Position numbers and translations under genes: made by a program | Notes under the pieces: model-generated | The model's input: the letters and a program-made list of their open reading frames with translations, nothing else | The model's database searches: none | What the model was told of the DNA's origin: nothing | Source: Microbulbifer flavimaris | Lineage (GTDB): Bacteria; Pseudomonadota; Gammaproteobacteria; Pseudomonadales; Cellvibrionaceae | Assembly (NCBI RefSeq): GCF_001641755.2 | Contig: NZ_LRFG02000002.1 | Coordinates: forward strand, 248,001-312,000 | Reading direction: 5' to 3' | Length of the DNA stretch: 64,000 bases | In this document: in pieces, positions 20,166 to 28,469 of the stretch | Numbering within the stretch: position 1 is the first letter of the stretch | How the letters are laid out: every line of letters starts with the position of its first letter

Positions 20166-20256
20166 GGGCTGCTCCCTGTATGTTTATATAGTGGTGGAAG
20201 TGTCCCAAGGCGGGCGGGAAGCGTCAAGGGACGGCACGATGCCGCCCCGGCGGGTC

Positions 20257-20667
20257 TTACTGCTCTTTCTCTTTTACGTACAGGACCAGGCTGTGGCCGG
20301 TGAGTTCGTAACCGTGCTCCTCGGCAATCTGGTGCTGTAGCTTTTCGATCTGCTCGTTGTGGAATTCGATCACTTTGCCGGTATCCGTACACACCATGTG
20401 GTCGTGGTGGTCGCCCCGGTCCAGCTCAAATACCGAGTGGCCGCCATCGAAGTTGTGACGGATCACCAGGCCTGCACTCTCGAACTGGGTCAGCACCCGG
20501 TAAACGGTGGCCAGGCCCACATCCTCGCCTGCCTCCAGGAGCAACTTGTACACATCTTCCGCACTCAGGTGCTGCTCACTGGCGTTCTCCAGCAATTGCA
20601 GAATCTTTACCCGCGGCAGGGTGACCTTGAGGCCTGCCTTGCGCAGCTCCTGGTTTTCATTTGGCAT
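20257..20667 (-). CDS. fur: Ferric uptake regulator
   Basis: Fe(II)-dependent repressor of iron acquisition. The winged helix carries LATVYRVLTQFESAGLV, and the metal-binding His cluster HHDHMVC is present. The second zinc CxxC found in many Fur proteins near the C-terminus is absent, as in several gammaproteobacterial versions. 136 aa. It is divergent from bamE, the usual arrangement; the 282-base space between them holds both promoters. Confidence 0.96.
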   Translation of the reverse strand: MPNENQELRKAGLKVTLPRVKILQLLENASEQHLSAEDVYKLLLEAGEDVGLATVYRVLTQFESAGLVIRHNFDGGHSVFELDRGDHHDHMVCTDTGKVIEFHNEQIEKLQHQIAEEHGYELTGHSLVLYVKEKEQ

Positions 20668-20949
20668 GGATCTGGTTTCCCGACTGAATTCTGGTTGCTA
20701 CTTTCTATGGTTCGACGCGCCGTCGCTGGCTCCCCGGCATCGCAAGGAAGCGCCTGCCATCTCTGTCAGCGCGCCTGCTCTTCGGTTATTATCCACGCCC
20801 AGTGGACACAGCGGAACCCCGGTGACGGTACCAGCGCCCCGACAGGTCGCGCGGCCGGAACTTTCGCCCCCTGGCCGGCTCTTATTCTCCGAGCTGCCGA
20901 CCTGCACCGGGCACTGCCGCTGCAAAGACAAAAGATAACGGAGCACTGA

Positions 20950-21294
20950 ATGCCCTCTTTCGTGAAATTTCTTGCCATCGCCGGCCTTAGTGCCGTCCTC
21001 AGCGCCTGCAGCCTGTTTGAGTTCCCCGGCGTGCACCGCATCGAGGTGCAGCAGGGCAATATCGTCACCCAGGAAATGGTGGATCAGCTGAAGCCGGGCA
21101 TGACCCGCCGCCAGGTGCGTTTCGTGCTGGGCACACCGCTGATCGAGGACACCTTCAAGCCGAATCGCTGGGATTACGTAAACCGTGTGCGCGACCCGGA
21201 AGGCGAGGTCACCCAGAAGCGCTTCACCGTATATTTCAATGGCGACATCCTGATCGCCACCAGTGGCGACCTGCAGCCGGCCGGCTGGCCCTGA
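20950..21294 (+). CDS. bamE: Outer membrane assembly lipoprotein BamE (SmpA/OmlA)
   Basis: Small lipoprotein of the BAM complex that inserts outer-membrane proteins. The lipobox LSACSLF, then the BamE-fold landmarks QQGNIVTQEMVDQLKPGMT and VRFVLGTPLIEDTF are visible. 114 aa. It is divergent from fur and convergent with rnfH, with only 7 bases between their stops. Confidence 0.96.
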   Translation: MPSFVKFLAIAGLSAVLSACSLFEFPGVHRIEVQQGNIVTQEMVDQLKPGMTRRQVRFVLGTPLIEDTFKPNRWDYVNRVRDPEGEVTQKRFTVYFNGDILIATSGDLQPAGWP

Positions 21295-21301
21295 TCCGGC
21301 C

Positions 21302-21637
21302 CTAGCCTTTCTGCTGCTGCGCCTGCCGGCGCGCCTTTTCCGCCCGCTGCTTGCGCGCCTCTTTCGGGTCGGCAATCAGCGGTCGGTACACCTCCACCCG
21401 ATCCCCGGGCTGGAGAACATACTGCTCTGCACCCGCCAGCCCCTTGGTGCCCAGTGACTGGCCGAATATTCCGAGCTTGGCCGTGTCCGGATCCACCTCG
21501 TCATACTCCTCCGGAATCCCGGAGCGAACCAGCGCTTCTTTCGCAGTGGTGCCCGGCTCCACCAGCAGCTTGATGAGCCGCTGCTCATGGGGCAGCGCGT
21601 AGACCACTTCTACAGCGATTGTCTTGATGTCAGTCAT
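21302..21637 (-). CDS. RnfH family ubiquitin-like protein
   Basis: Beta-grasp fold protein, usually encoded with ratA next to smpB. The conserved parts are VEVVYALPHEQRLIKL and QPGDRVEVYRPLIADPKEAR. The tail is Lys/Arg/Gln-rich. 111 aa. Its biochemical role is unsettled. It starts inside the ratA stop (ATGA, 21634-21637). Confidence 0.93.
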   Translation of the reverse strand: MTDIKTIAVEVVYALPHEQRLIKLLVEPGTTAKEALVRSGIPEEYDEVDPDTAKLGIFGQSLGTKGLAGAEQYVLQPGDRVEVYRPLIADPKEARKQRAEKARRQAQQQKG

Positions 21638-22074
21638 AGGGATTTTCCGTATACCTCGTCCGCCCGCGCACTCATGGCCCCCACCATCTGGTTGGCCAGC
21701 TCACTGAAAAGCTTGCCCACTGCCGCCGCCACCAGGCGATTGCGAATCGCAAACGACAGGGAGAACTGCACCTTGCAGGCATCCTCCCCCAGCGGCTTGA
21801 ACTCCCAGTGGCCGGCAAATTCCGAAAAGGGACCGTCCACCAGCTCAAGCTCCATCGACGTTGGACGCTGCAACCGGTTGCGGGTGACAAAGCTCTGCCG
21901 GATGCCGGCCCGGGACAGGTCCAGCCGCGCCTCCAGCGTGTGCTCGTCACTGTGTAAAATTTCGGCGTTGCGGCAACCTGGCAGGAACTGCGGATACTTT
22001 TCCACATCGTTTACCAGGTCAAACATCTGCTCTGCGCTGTGCATCACCAGCGCGCTGCGCTCTATTTGCGTCAT
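21634..22074 (-). CDS. ratA: RatA-like START/COQ10-domain protein
   Basis: Family described both as a ribosome-association inhibitor in E. coli and as a ubiquinone-binding (Coq10) homologue; which applies here is not visible. Typical sequence: ALVMHSAEQMFDLVNDVEKYPQFLPGC region at the N-terminus, and LVDGPFSEFAGHWEF in the middle. 146 aa. The ratA-rnfH pair sits upstream of smpB in many gammaproteobacteria; here a symporter gene has come between. Confidence 0.93.
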   Translation of the reverse strand: MTQIERSALVMHSAEQMFDLVNDVEKYPQFLPGCRNAEILHSDEHTLEARLDLSRAGIRQSFVTRNRLQRPTSMELELVDGPFSEFAGHWEFKPLGEDACKVQFSLSFAIRNRLVAAAVGKLFSELANQMVGAMSARADEVYGKSL

Positions 22075-22273
22075 GTTTTCTAATTATTCCAACATCAAGG
22101 CCAGTTGCGGCCGACAACCGCAGTTCGCGCGCAATTTTGCCAGCCAGCGCTACTCAAGCAAGGCAAATCCTGCAACAATCGCGACATTAATACCGCTCGG
22201 TCGCGCCGATCCTGAGGTACGCGCGGCACTCACGACCAGGCACACACAAGAATAACAGGCAAGCGAGAGTACT

Positions 22274-23692
22274 ATGTCCGCAGCGAGAGAACACTTTGGG
22301 TCGCGGCTGGGTTTCATCCTGGCCGCGGCGGGGTCAGCCGTGGGAATCGGCAACTTGGTGGCATTTCCAGTCGCCGCCACCAAGAGCGGCGGCGGCGCCT
22401 TCCTGCTGATCTACGCACTGTTCGTCGTCTTTATCTGCCTGCCCGTCATGATGGCGGAACTCGCCCTGGGCCGTCGCACCGACAAGGATCCGGTCGGCGC
22501 CTACCGGGAGCTTTCCGGCGGCTCGAAGCTGTGGCAGATCCCCGGCTGGCTGGCCCTGATTACGCCGTTTATGATCGCTGTGTTCTATCTGGTGGTCACC
22601 GTCTGGGTGCTCGGCTACCTGGTGGCAACCCTGACCGGCAATCTGGACATGCTCGCCACCGAGGCCTATTTCGGGCAGTTCATCAACTCCCCCACCGTTT
22701 TTGCCTACCTGGTGGTGCTGATGCTGATCATCAATGGCATCCTGGCGCTGGGGGTCAAGGACGGTATCGAGCGGGCGGCGAAAACCCTCATGCCGATGCT
22801 GTTTGTGATGCTGGTGGGCCTGGTGATCTTCGTTCTCACCCAGGAAAATGCCATGCTGGGTGTACAGTACTACCTGATCCCGGACTTCTCCAAGCTGACG
22901 CCGGATGTGCTGAGCAAGGCCATGGCCCAGGCCTTCTTCTCCCTGTCGCTGGGCATGGGCATCCTGATCACCTACGGTTCCTATATGAAGGCCCACCAGT
23001 CGGTACCCGGGTCCGCCAAGGTGGTCGCACTGACGGATACCATGGTGGCCTTCACCGCCGGCCTGCTGATCCTGCCGACCATCTTCCACTTCAACCCGCA
23101 GATTGACCCCACCGAGCTGAGCGACAGCTCCGCCGGCATGATCTTCCTGTTCCTGCCGAAGATCTTCTACGCCCTGCAGGACAACGTCGGCTATGTCGGC
23201 GCCAGCGCCTTCGCCGCGGTGTTCTTTTTCCTGGTGCTGGTCGCGGCAATCACTTCCCTGGTCTCCATCATTGAAGTACCAGTGGCCACCCTGCGCGACG
23301 AGCGCGGCATGGACCGGCGCAAGGCCATCTACACCGTGGGCGCCGTGCAGGTGGTACTGGCCATCTTCTGCGCCGTGTCTTTCGGCATGGTGCAGTGGTT
23401 CACCGAGTTCGTCACCCTGGCCGGCGCCAACAAGTCCTTCTTCGACCTGGTGGAAATCATCTTCTACGACACCATCCTGCCGCTGAACGGGCTGCTGGTG
23501 TGCCTGTTCGTGATCTACCGCTGGAAGAAATCCAACTTCGACAAAGAGCTGCAGGACGGTGATCCCAGCTTTGCCGGCTCGTTCTCACAGCGCTATATCA
23601 ACTTTGCCCTGGGTACTTTCATCCCGGTCATCTTGCTGCTGATTTTCATCAACACCGTGGCCCTGAAGTTCTTCGGCATCAGCTTCTTCTAG
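22274..23692 (+). CDS. Sodium-dependent symporter, NSS (SNF) family
   Basis: Inner-membrane Na+-coupled transporter of the LeuT-like family, substrate unknown but typically an amino acid or amine. The TM1 signature GFILAAAGSAVGIGNLVAFP, which holds the unwound Na+/substrate site, is intact. About 11-12 membrane segments can be counted over 472 aa. A second member of the same family lies just beyond smpB, at 24304-25650. The two proteins align from their first residues (MSAAREHFG against MSAPRGQFS), so they are paralogues. Confidence 0.93.
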   Translation: MSAAREHFGSRLGFILAAAGSAVGIGNLVAFPVAATKSGGGAFLLIYALFVVFICLPVMMAELALGRRTDKDPVGAYRELSGGSKLWQIPGWLALITPFMIAVFYLVVTVWVLGYLVATLTGNLDMLATEAYFGQFINSPTVFAYLVVLMLIINGILALGVKDGIERAAKTLMPMLFVMLVGLVIFVLTQENAMLGVQYYLIPDFSKLTPDVLSKAMAQAFFSLSLGMGILITYGSYMKAHQSVPGSAKVVALTDTMVAFTAGLLILPTIFHFNPQIDPTELSDSSAGMIFLFLPKIFYALQDNVGYVGASAFAAVFFFLVLVAAITSLVSIIEVPVATLRDERGMDRRKAIYTVGAVQVVLAIFCAVSFGMVQWFTEFVTLAGANKSFFDLVEIIFYDTILPLNGLLVCLFVIYRWKKSNFDKELQDGDPSFAGSFSQRYINFALGTFIPVILLLIFINTVALKFFGISFF

Positions 23693-23781
23693 CGGCAACC
23701 TGGACCGGCAGGGCCCTCGCTGTGATAGGCCGGGGCCCTCTGTTATGATCCGCCAGTTCGACTCACCGTAAAGAAGTACCT

Positions 23782-24261
23782 ATGGCCAAAAAGAAAAAGG
23801 CACCGTCTTCCAACACCATTGCCCTCAACAAGAAGGCTCGCCATGACTACTCCATCGAGGAGAAGTTCGAGGCGGGGGTTGAGCTGCAGGGCTGGGAAGT
23901 GAAGAGTTGCCGCGAGGGCAAGGCGCAGCTGACCGACAGCTATGTGCTGATGAAGGACGGCCAGGCCTGGCTGCTGGGTGCCCGCATCCAGCCACTGCCC
24001 AGCGCCTCGACCCACTTTGTCACCGAGCCCGACCGCACCCGCCGGCTGCTGCTGCACAAGAAGCAATTGGCGAAGCTGAAGGCTGCAGTGGACCAGAAAG
24101 GCTACGCGCTGGTGGCCACCGCCCTCTACTGGAAAAAACACCTGATCAAGTGCGAGATTGCCCTGGGTAAGGGTAAGGCCCAGCACGACAAGCGCGACAC
24201 CGAGCGGGAGCGCGACTGGAACCGGCAGAAGCAGCGCCTGATGCGCACTGACCACCGCTAA
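23782..24261 (+). CDS. smpB: SsrA-binding protein SmpB
   Basis: Binds tmRNA and brings it to stalled ribosomes. Landmarks are [36 protein letters not shown] and [11 protein letters not shown], ending with the basic tail that enters the decoding centre. 159 aa. Its partner RNA, ssrA, lies about 1.5 kb downstream after one transporter gene. Confidence 0.98.
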   Translation: MAKKKKAPSSNTIALNKKARHDYSIEEKFEAGVELQGWEVKSCREGKAQLTDSYVLMKDGQAWLLGARIQPLPSASTHFVTEPDRTRRLLLHKKQLAKLKAAVDQKGYALVATALYWKKHLIKCEIALGKGKAQHDKRDTERERDWNRQKQRLMRTDHR

Positions 24262-24303
24262 ACCAGTCACGCCCGCTAAAGAAGAATAATGACAGGATTG
24301 ACT

Positions 24304-25650
24304 ATGAGCGCACCGCGAGGACAGTTCAGTTCCAATATCGGCTTTTTGATGGCCGCGGCGGGTTCCGCCGTCGGCCTCGGTAATATCTGGGGCTTCCCCA
24401 CCAAGGCAGCAGCGAGCGGCGGTGCCGCCTTCGTGATGGTTTACCTGATCCTCGCCTTCCTGCTGGCCTACCCGGCACTGATGGCGGAACTCACCATCGG
24501 CCGTTACGCCCGCAGCAATATGGTCCACGCCCTGCGCACCATCGCCAAGGGGCCTGTGAGCCGCTTCCTCGGCGGCCTGACCGGCTTCGGCGGCATCGCC
24601 GTCGCCTCACTGATCCTCAGCTTCTATGCCATTGTCGCCGGCTGGATGGTCGCGCACCTGGCAGAGCCCTTTGCCAGCCTGTTCGGTGCCACCGATGCGG
24701 CCCAGTGGCTGACCGGCGACAGCACCGCCCGCAACCTGACCTTCACCGCCATCTTCAGTGGCATGACCATGGTCATCATCGCCGCCGGCGTGGAGAAAGG
24801 CATCGAGCGCTGGTCCACCCTGCTGATGCCGTCGCTGCTGATCCTGATGCTGCTGCTGATTCTCTACGTGCTGTCCCAGCCCGGCGCCATGACCGGCCTA
24901 GAGGTCTACCTGATGCCGGACCTGAGCCTGATCGACCCGGAGCTGATGCTGTCCGCCATGGGCCAGGCCTTCTTCTCCCTGTCACTGGGTGTGGGCACCA
25001 TGCTGATCTATGGCTCCTACCTGAGCCAGCAGGAGAGCCTGCCGCGCCTCGGCGCCCTGGTGACCCTGATCGATGTGGGTATTGCCTTCACCGCCGGCCT
25101 GCTGATCCTGCCGGCCATGTACGTGGCCCAGGAAGCCGGCACCCAGATCTTCTCCGCCAGTGGCGAGCTGATTGCCGGCCCCGGCCTGATCCTGCAGGTG
25201 CTGCCGGCACTGTTCAATGAGATGGGCAGTGCGGGCCTGTTCGTGGCCATGGCCTTCTTCGCCCTGATGGTCATCGCCTCCCTCACTTCCTCCATCTCCA
25301 TGCTGGAAGTGCCGGTGGCGTTTGCCATCGAGAGCCTCAAGGTACCCCGCAAAGCCGCGACCTCCATGATGGGCCTGGTCATCTTTGCCATCAGCACCGT
25401 GATCATCCTCAACTTCGATGCCCTGTTCGGCCTCGTGATCAGCATCAGCACCGAATGGGGCCAGCCCCTGCTCGGTGTGGCACTGTGTATCTTCGCCGGC
25501 TGGATCTGGCGGCGGGACCAGCTGCTGATGGAACTCAAAGAAGGTCACGAGCACATAGAGAGCACCCTGTTCTGGAAAATCTGGCCCTGGTACGTACGCA
25601 TCGTCTGCCCACTCCTGATTCTGGCCGCCTTTGCGCAGTCAGTATTCTGA
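24304..25650 (+). CDS. Sodium-dependent symporter, NSS (SNF) family, second copy
   Basis: Paralogue of the gene at 22274, with the TM1 signature FLMAAAGSAVGLGNIWGFP, about 448 aa and 11-12 membrane segments. The ATG at 24304 is chosen over 24289 because it aligns with the start of the paralogue and has AGGA eight bases before it. Substrate is not predictable. It is followed by a terminator and the ssrA promoter. Confidence 0.92.
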   Translation: MSAPRGQFSSNIGFLMAAAGSAVGLGNIWGFPTKAAASGGAAFVMVYLILAFLLAYPALMAELTIGRYARSNMVHALRTIAKGPVSRFLGGLTGFGGIAVASLILSFYAIVAGWMVAHLAEPFASLFGATDAAQWLTGDSTARNLTFTAIFSGMTMVIIAAGVEKGIERWSTLLMPSLLILMLLLILYVLSQPGAMTGLEVYLMPDLSLIDPELMLSAMGQAFFSLSLGVGTMLIYGSYLSQQESLPRLGALVTLIDVGIAFTAGLLILPAMYVAQEAGTQIFSASGELIAGPGLILQVLPALFNEMGSAGLFVAMAFFALMVIASLTSSISMLEVPVAFAIESLKVPRKAATSMMGLVIFAISTVIILNFDALFGLVISISTEWGQPLLGVALCIFAGWIWRRDQLLMELKEGHEHIESTLFWKIWPWYVRIVCPLLILAAFAQSVF

Positions 25651-25676
25651 GTGACCGGACAGACAAAACAGGCCAC

Positions 25677-25703
25677 ACGGGCCGTATTGTTACGGCCCCG
25701 TTT
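25677..25703 (+). terminator. Terminator after the second NSS symporter
   Basis: Hairpin ACGGGCCGT / ACGGCCCCGT ending in TTT, placed between the symporter stop and the ssrA promoter. Confidence 0.65.
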
Positions 25704-25707
25704 CAGG

Positions 25708-25713
25708 TATAAT
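25708..25713 (+). promoter_or_regulatory. -10 element of the ssrA promoter
   Basis: Perfect TATAAT 25 bases before the mature 5' end of tmRNA. No clear -35 was identified. Confidence 0.6.
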
Positions 25714-25738
25714 TGACTTACCACACAGGGTTTCTACC

Positions 25739-26127
25739 GGGGATGACTTGGATTCGACGCCGGTGACGAAACCATGGGTGCATGCCGTGATGGCAGCCAA
25801 TCACGTAAACCCAAAGCTGCAATTTATTAGTTGCCAACGACGACAACTACGGTGCCCAACTCGCTGCGTAAGCAGCCTGTGAAGCACTACTAAGGGTTCG
25901 CCCCTTAGCGGCCTTCAGCAAGGTGCCAGTACCGCGCTGTAGGCTGTCATACAGAACTGGATCGCCGTGAACCGCGCCTGTCGGGGATCGGTTAAAACTT
26001 TTACAGGCTCGCCAATTACGTCCTGCCCGTTGGGCTGTATGCGGCCAAATCAATAAACGGAACTAAGCATGTAGAGCTCATGGCAGAGTGCTGACGGACG
26101 CGGGTTCGACTCCCGCCATCTCCACCA
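25739..26127 (+). ncRNA. ssrA: tmRNA
   Basis: Transfer-messenger RNA, 389 bases with encoded CCA. The 5' GGGGATG pairs with CATCTCC at the 3' end, and the T-arm GGGTTCGACTCCC is present. The tag reading frame runs 25833-25871 and encodes ANDDNYGAQLAA plus a TAA stop, close to the E. coli tag and ending in the protease signal LAA. The 3' end (26105-26127) doubles as the left attachment site of the genomic island; the gene stays intact because the island restores the sequence. Confidence 0.98.
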
Positions 26128-26128
26128 A
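26105..26128 (+). repeat. attL: left attachment repeat of the genomic island
   Basis: The last 23 bases of ssrA (TTCGACTCCCGCCATC then TCCACCAAA) recur at 58631-58653, with one T missing in the right copy. The integrase gene begins 185 bases to the right. This is the usual geometry of a tmRNA-targeted integrative element. Confidence 0.9.
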
Positions 26129-26152
26129 ACAATCGTCTCAGACGACCCCAGA

Positions 26153-26187
26153 AAGCCCCGCAAACCTAGAGTTTTCGGGGCTTTTTC
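26153..26187 (+). terminator. Terminator downstream of ssrA inside the island
   Basis: Hairpin AGCCCCG / CGGGGCT with a T-run, 26 bases after the tmRNA CCA. It is brought by the island and replaces the original ssrA terminator, which now lies at 58657-58692. Confidence 0.8.
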
Positions 26188-26242
26188 TTGTCTTTCTCCC
26201 CCCAGTTGATCTAGCTTAATCTGACGAAATCCACCATCAGGT

Positions 26243-26291
26243 GGACGGGTTTATGGACGGGTTGAGCCTATTGCCGCCTTCCAACCCGTCC
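26243..26291. promoter_or_regulatory. Putative arm-type integrase binding repeats, left end
   Basis: GGACGGGTT occurs at 26243-26251 and 26255-26263 and, inverted, at 26283-26291. The same unit appears twice at the right island end (58558-58578). Arm sites near both att cores would be expected for this class of integrase. Confidence 0.55.
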
Positions 26292-26312
26292 AAATTAGCT
26301 GGAACCCCCGCC

Positions 26313-27596
26313 ATGCCGCTGTCAGACACCAAGATACGGGCCCTCAAGCCCAGAGACAGGAAATATATCGAGGTCGACGAGAAAGGGCTGGCGATTGAAG
26401 TCACTCCCACCGGGGCCAAGCGCTGGGTCTTTCGGTTCCGCCTCCATGGCAAGCGTCCGGAGATGGCCCTTGGGCTCTACCCTGACGTGAGCCTCAAGCG
26501 GGCCCGAGAACTGCGCGACGAAGCCCGCCAGCATGTCGCCGGCGGGATAGATCCCCGCGATGTGCGACGCGCCAGCAAGGAATCCGCACTGGAGGCCAGC
26601 AGGAACAGCTTTGCCGCTGTCAGTCAGGAGTGGTTCGCCGCCAGGGTGGCCCACCTGTCCAAATCATCAAAGGACCGGGCGCAACTGGCCCTGAGTCGTG
26701 ATCTCATCCCCTACTTGGGCAAGCGACCCATTGCCGAAATCACCCCACCCGAAGTCCTGCGCTGCCTCCGCCGGATCGAGAGCCGGGGCACCGTGGAAAC
26801 CGCCCACCGGGTAAAACGGGTAGCCAGCCAGGTATTCCGCTTTGGTGTGGCCACGGGCAAGGCCGACCGGGACCCAACAACCAACCTGAGCGGCGCCCTC
26901 ACCCCCACCAAGAAAAAGCACCTTGCAGCTATCACAGAGCCACTAGAAGTTGGTCGTCTGATGGTTGCCATTGACGGATATCAGGGGACCCCCGTGGTCA
27001 GAACCGCTCTAATGCTGTCCCCGCTCCTGTTCTGCCGTCCCGGGGAGCTGCGCAAGCTGGAGTGGGCAGAGATCAACTGGGAGGCACGCCAGATAGAAAT
27101 ACCGGCCGAGAAAATGAAGATGGGGCACCCCCACATTATCCCGCTGGCAGAACAGGCCATAACCCTACTGAAGGACCTTGAACCCCTCACCGGACGAGGC
27201 AAGTATGTTTTCCCTTCAGCCCGAGGCCAGAGTCGCCCCCTTTCTGACAACGGGGTCCGGACAGCCCTGCGCTCACTGGGTTATGACAATGACACCATGA
27301 CCGCCCACGGCTTCCGCGCGATGGCCCGCACTCTTCTTGACGAGGTCTTAAACTTCCGAGTGGACTATATCGAGCATCAACTAGCCCACGAAGTGAAAGA
27401 CACCCTTGGACGGGCCTACAACCGTACGAAGCACCTACACCAGCGGCGGACCATGATGCAGGAATGGGCGAACTATCTGGACAACCTTCGAAGCCAAAGC
27501 CAAGCCGCTTGCCTGAGGAATTTATATGAAGTTCACCCACATGAACCGCACAGCTCTCCGTCCCCAAAGAGACCGCGCCCCACGGAAACCAATTAA
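26313..27596 (+). CDS. Tyrosine-type site-specific integrase of the island
   Basis: P4-type integrase (N-terminal DUF4102-like arm-binding domain, then core-binding and catalytic domains). The start ATG at 26313 opens with MPLSDTKIRALKPRDRKY, the typical family N-terminus; the open frame upstream to 26241 covers the arm repeats. Catalytic residues are visible: Arg in FCRPGELRKLEW, His-x-x-Arg in TAHGFRAMARTLLDE, His in HQLAHEV, and the nucleophile Tyr in RAYNRTKH. About 427 aa, full length, so the island may still be mobile. The target is the 3' end of ssrA. Confidence 0.95.
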   Translation: MPLSDTKIRALKPRDRKYIEVDEKGLAIEVTPTGAKRWVFRFRLHGKRPEMALGLYPDVSLKRARELRDEARQHVAGGIDPRDVRRASKESALEASRNSFAAVSQEWFAARVAHLSKSSKDRAQLALSRDLIPYLGKRPIAEITPPEVLRCLRRIESRGTVETAHRVKRVASQVFRFGVATGKADRDPTTNLSGALTPTKKKHLAAITEPLEVGRLMVAIDGYQGTPVVRTALMLSPLLFCRPGELRKLEWAEINWEARQIEIPAEKMKMGHPHIIPLAEQAITLLKDLEPLTGRGKYVFPSARGQSRPLSDNGVRTALRSLGYDNDTMTAHGFRAMARTLLDEVLNFRVDYIEHQLAHEVKDTLGRAYNRTKHLHQRRTMMQEWANYLDNLRSQSQAACLRNLYEVHPHEPHSSPSPKRPRPTETN

Positions 27597-27675
27597 GATC
27601 ACTGAGGGCTTGACGAGACTTGTGCTGAAGCTGTATAAAAACGTCATGCTGGTCACAGTACTGCCAGCAGACAAG

Positions 27676-27701
27676 AAACCCGCCCCTTGGCGGGTTTTTT
27701 T
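27676..27701 (+). terminator. Terminator after the integrase
   Basis: AAACCCGCC / GGCGGGTTTTTTT hairpin with T-run. A second small hairpin, CCGGC...GCCGG with seven T, follows at 27791-27812. Confidence 0.8.
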
Positions 27702-27834
27702 ATGCCTGAAATCCGTACCCATTTCAGGGATACCTCATTGGTCCCGGTCATGGGGCTGACTCCACATTAACCGTGTAGACCACTTATGAACCGGCCTCAT
27801 GCCGGTTTTTTTGTGCCCAAAAAACGGAAACCAC

Positions 27835-28104
27835 ATGAAAAAAGACATCAGATATCAAGCAGGTCGAGAGGGGGCCCACCCCCAAGGGCTGAAACAGCCA
27901 CCATACATTCTTGACCCATCTGTCCTGTATCGAGCGACTGGTTGCGCAAAAATCTTCGGCATCGGGGTATCGACGTGGTGGCGTTGGGTTGCAGATGGGC
28001 GAGCTCAGAGGCCAATCAAGCTCGGACCGCGGACATCAGTATGGCAGGGTTCGTATCTCCTCGAGCTTCAACAACAGCTAATCGCAGAATCTGAGGAGGC
28101 ATGA
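27835..28104 (+). CDS. AlpA-family DNA-binding regulator
   Basis: Small helix-turn-helix protein of the type that regulates integrase and excision genes in P4-like satellites. The recognisable part is FGIGVSTWWRWVADGRAQRPIKLGPRTSVWQGS, whose HTH and wing fit AlpA. The start is the ATG at 27835; the frame to 27799 lies in a terminator hairpin. About 89 aa. Its stop overlaps the start of the next gene as ATGA, opening an operon of replication-type genes. Confidence 0.8.
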   Translation: MKKDIRYQAGREGAHPQGLKQPPYILDPSVLYRATGCAKIFGIGVSTWWRWVADGRAQRPIKLGPRTSVWQGSYLLELQQQLIAESEEA

Positions 28105-28469
28105 AGATGCAAGCGCAAGTAAGACACGTAACACGTCTTCAAGCCAAGAGTATTAGCAGTGCGATATACATAGTCAGTCGCTATCTAACAGTCCTTTTCA
28201 CCACAAAGCGGCAAATGCATGCGATTGCATGCCTACTGGTTAGAGGTCATGACGGCCATGAACTAAGAGAGATCCTGGACACCAAGAGACCCGGAGCCGT
28301 CATTGCTCAGCTACGAAAACGGGGATTGAAAATCCCCTCTACATCCACATTCACCTACGGAAAACATGGCTGGCTTTGGCGTAAAGTCTATAAATTTAGT
28401 AGCGAAGATCGCCAAACACTAGCGGAGCTAGTTCACCTCAGCAAGAAAAAGCAGGGGGGCAAAAACTAA
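28101..28469 (+). CDS. Hypothetical protein of the satellite-like replication operon
   Basis: 122-aa basic protein I cannot assign. The middle (HAIACLLVRGHDGHELREIL) and the end look like a winged-helix fold, and a Lys-rich tail (SKKKQGGKN) closes it. It is coupled by ATGA to the AlpA-type gene and by TAATG to the DUF3987 gene, so it is translated with them. Role in DNA binding at a replication origin is a guess. Confidence 0.7.
   Translation: MKMQAQVRHVTRLQAKSISSAIYIVSRYLTVLFTTKRQMHAIACLLVRGHDGHELREILDTKRPGAVIAQLRKRGLKIPSTSTFTYGKHGWLWRKVYKFSSEDRQTLAELVHLSKKKQGGKN

Noticed and set aside
21710..21730. AAGCTTGC inside ratA as a sixth copy of the palindrome
   Set aside because: Only half of the dyad is present and it lies within a coding sequence.
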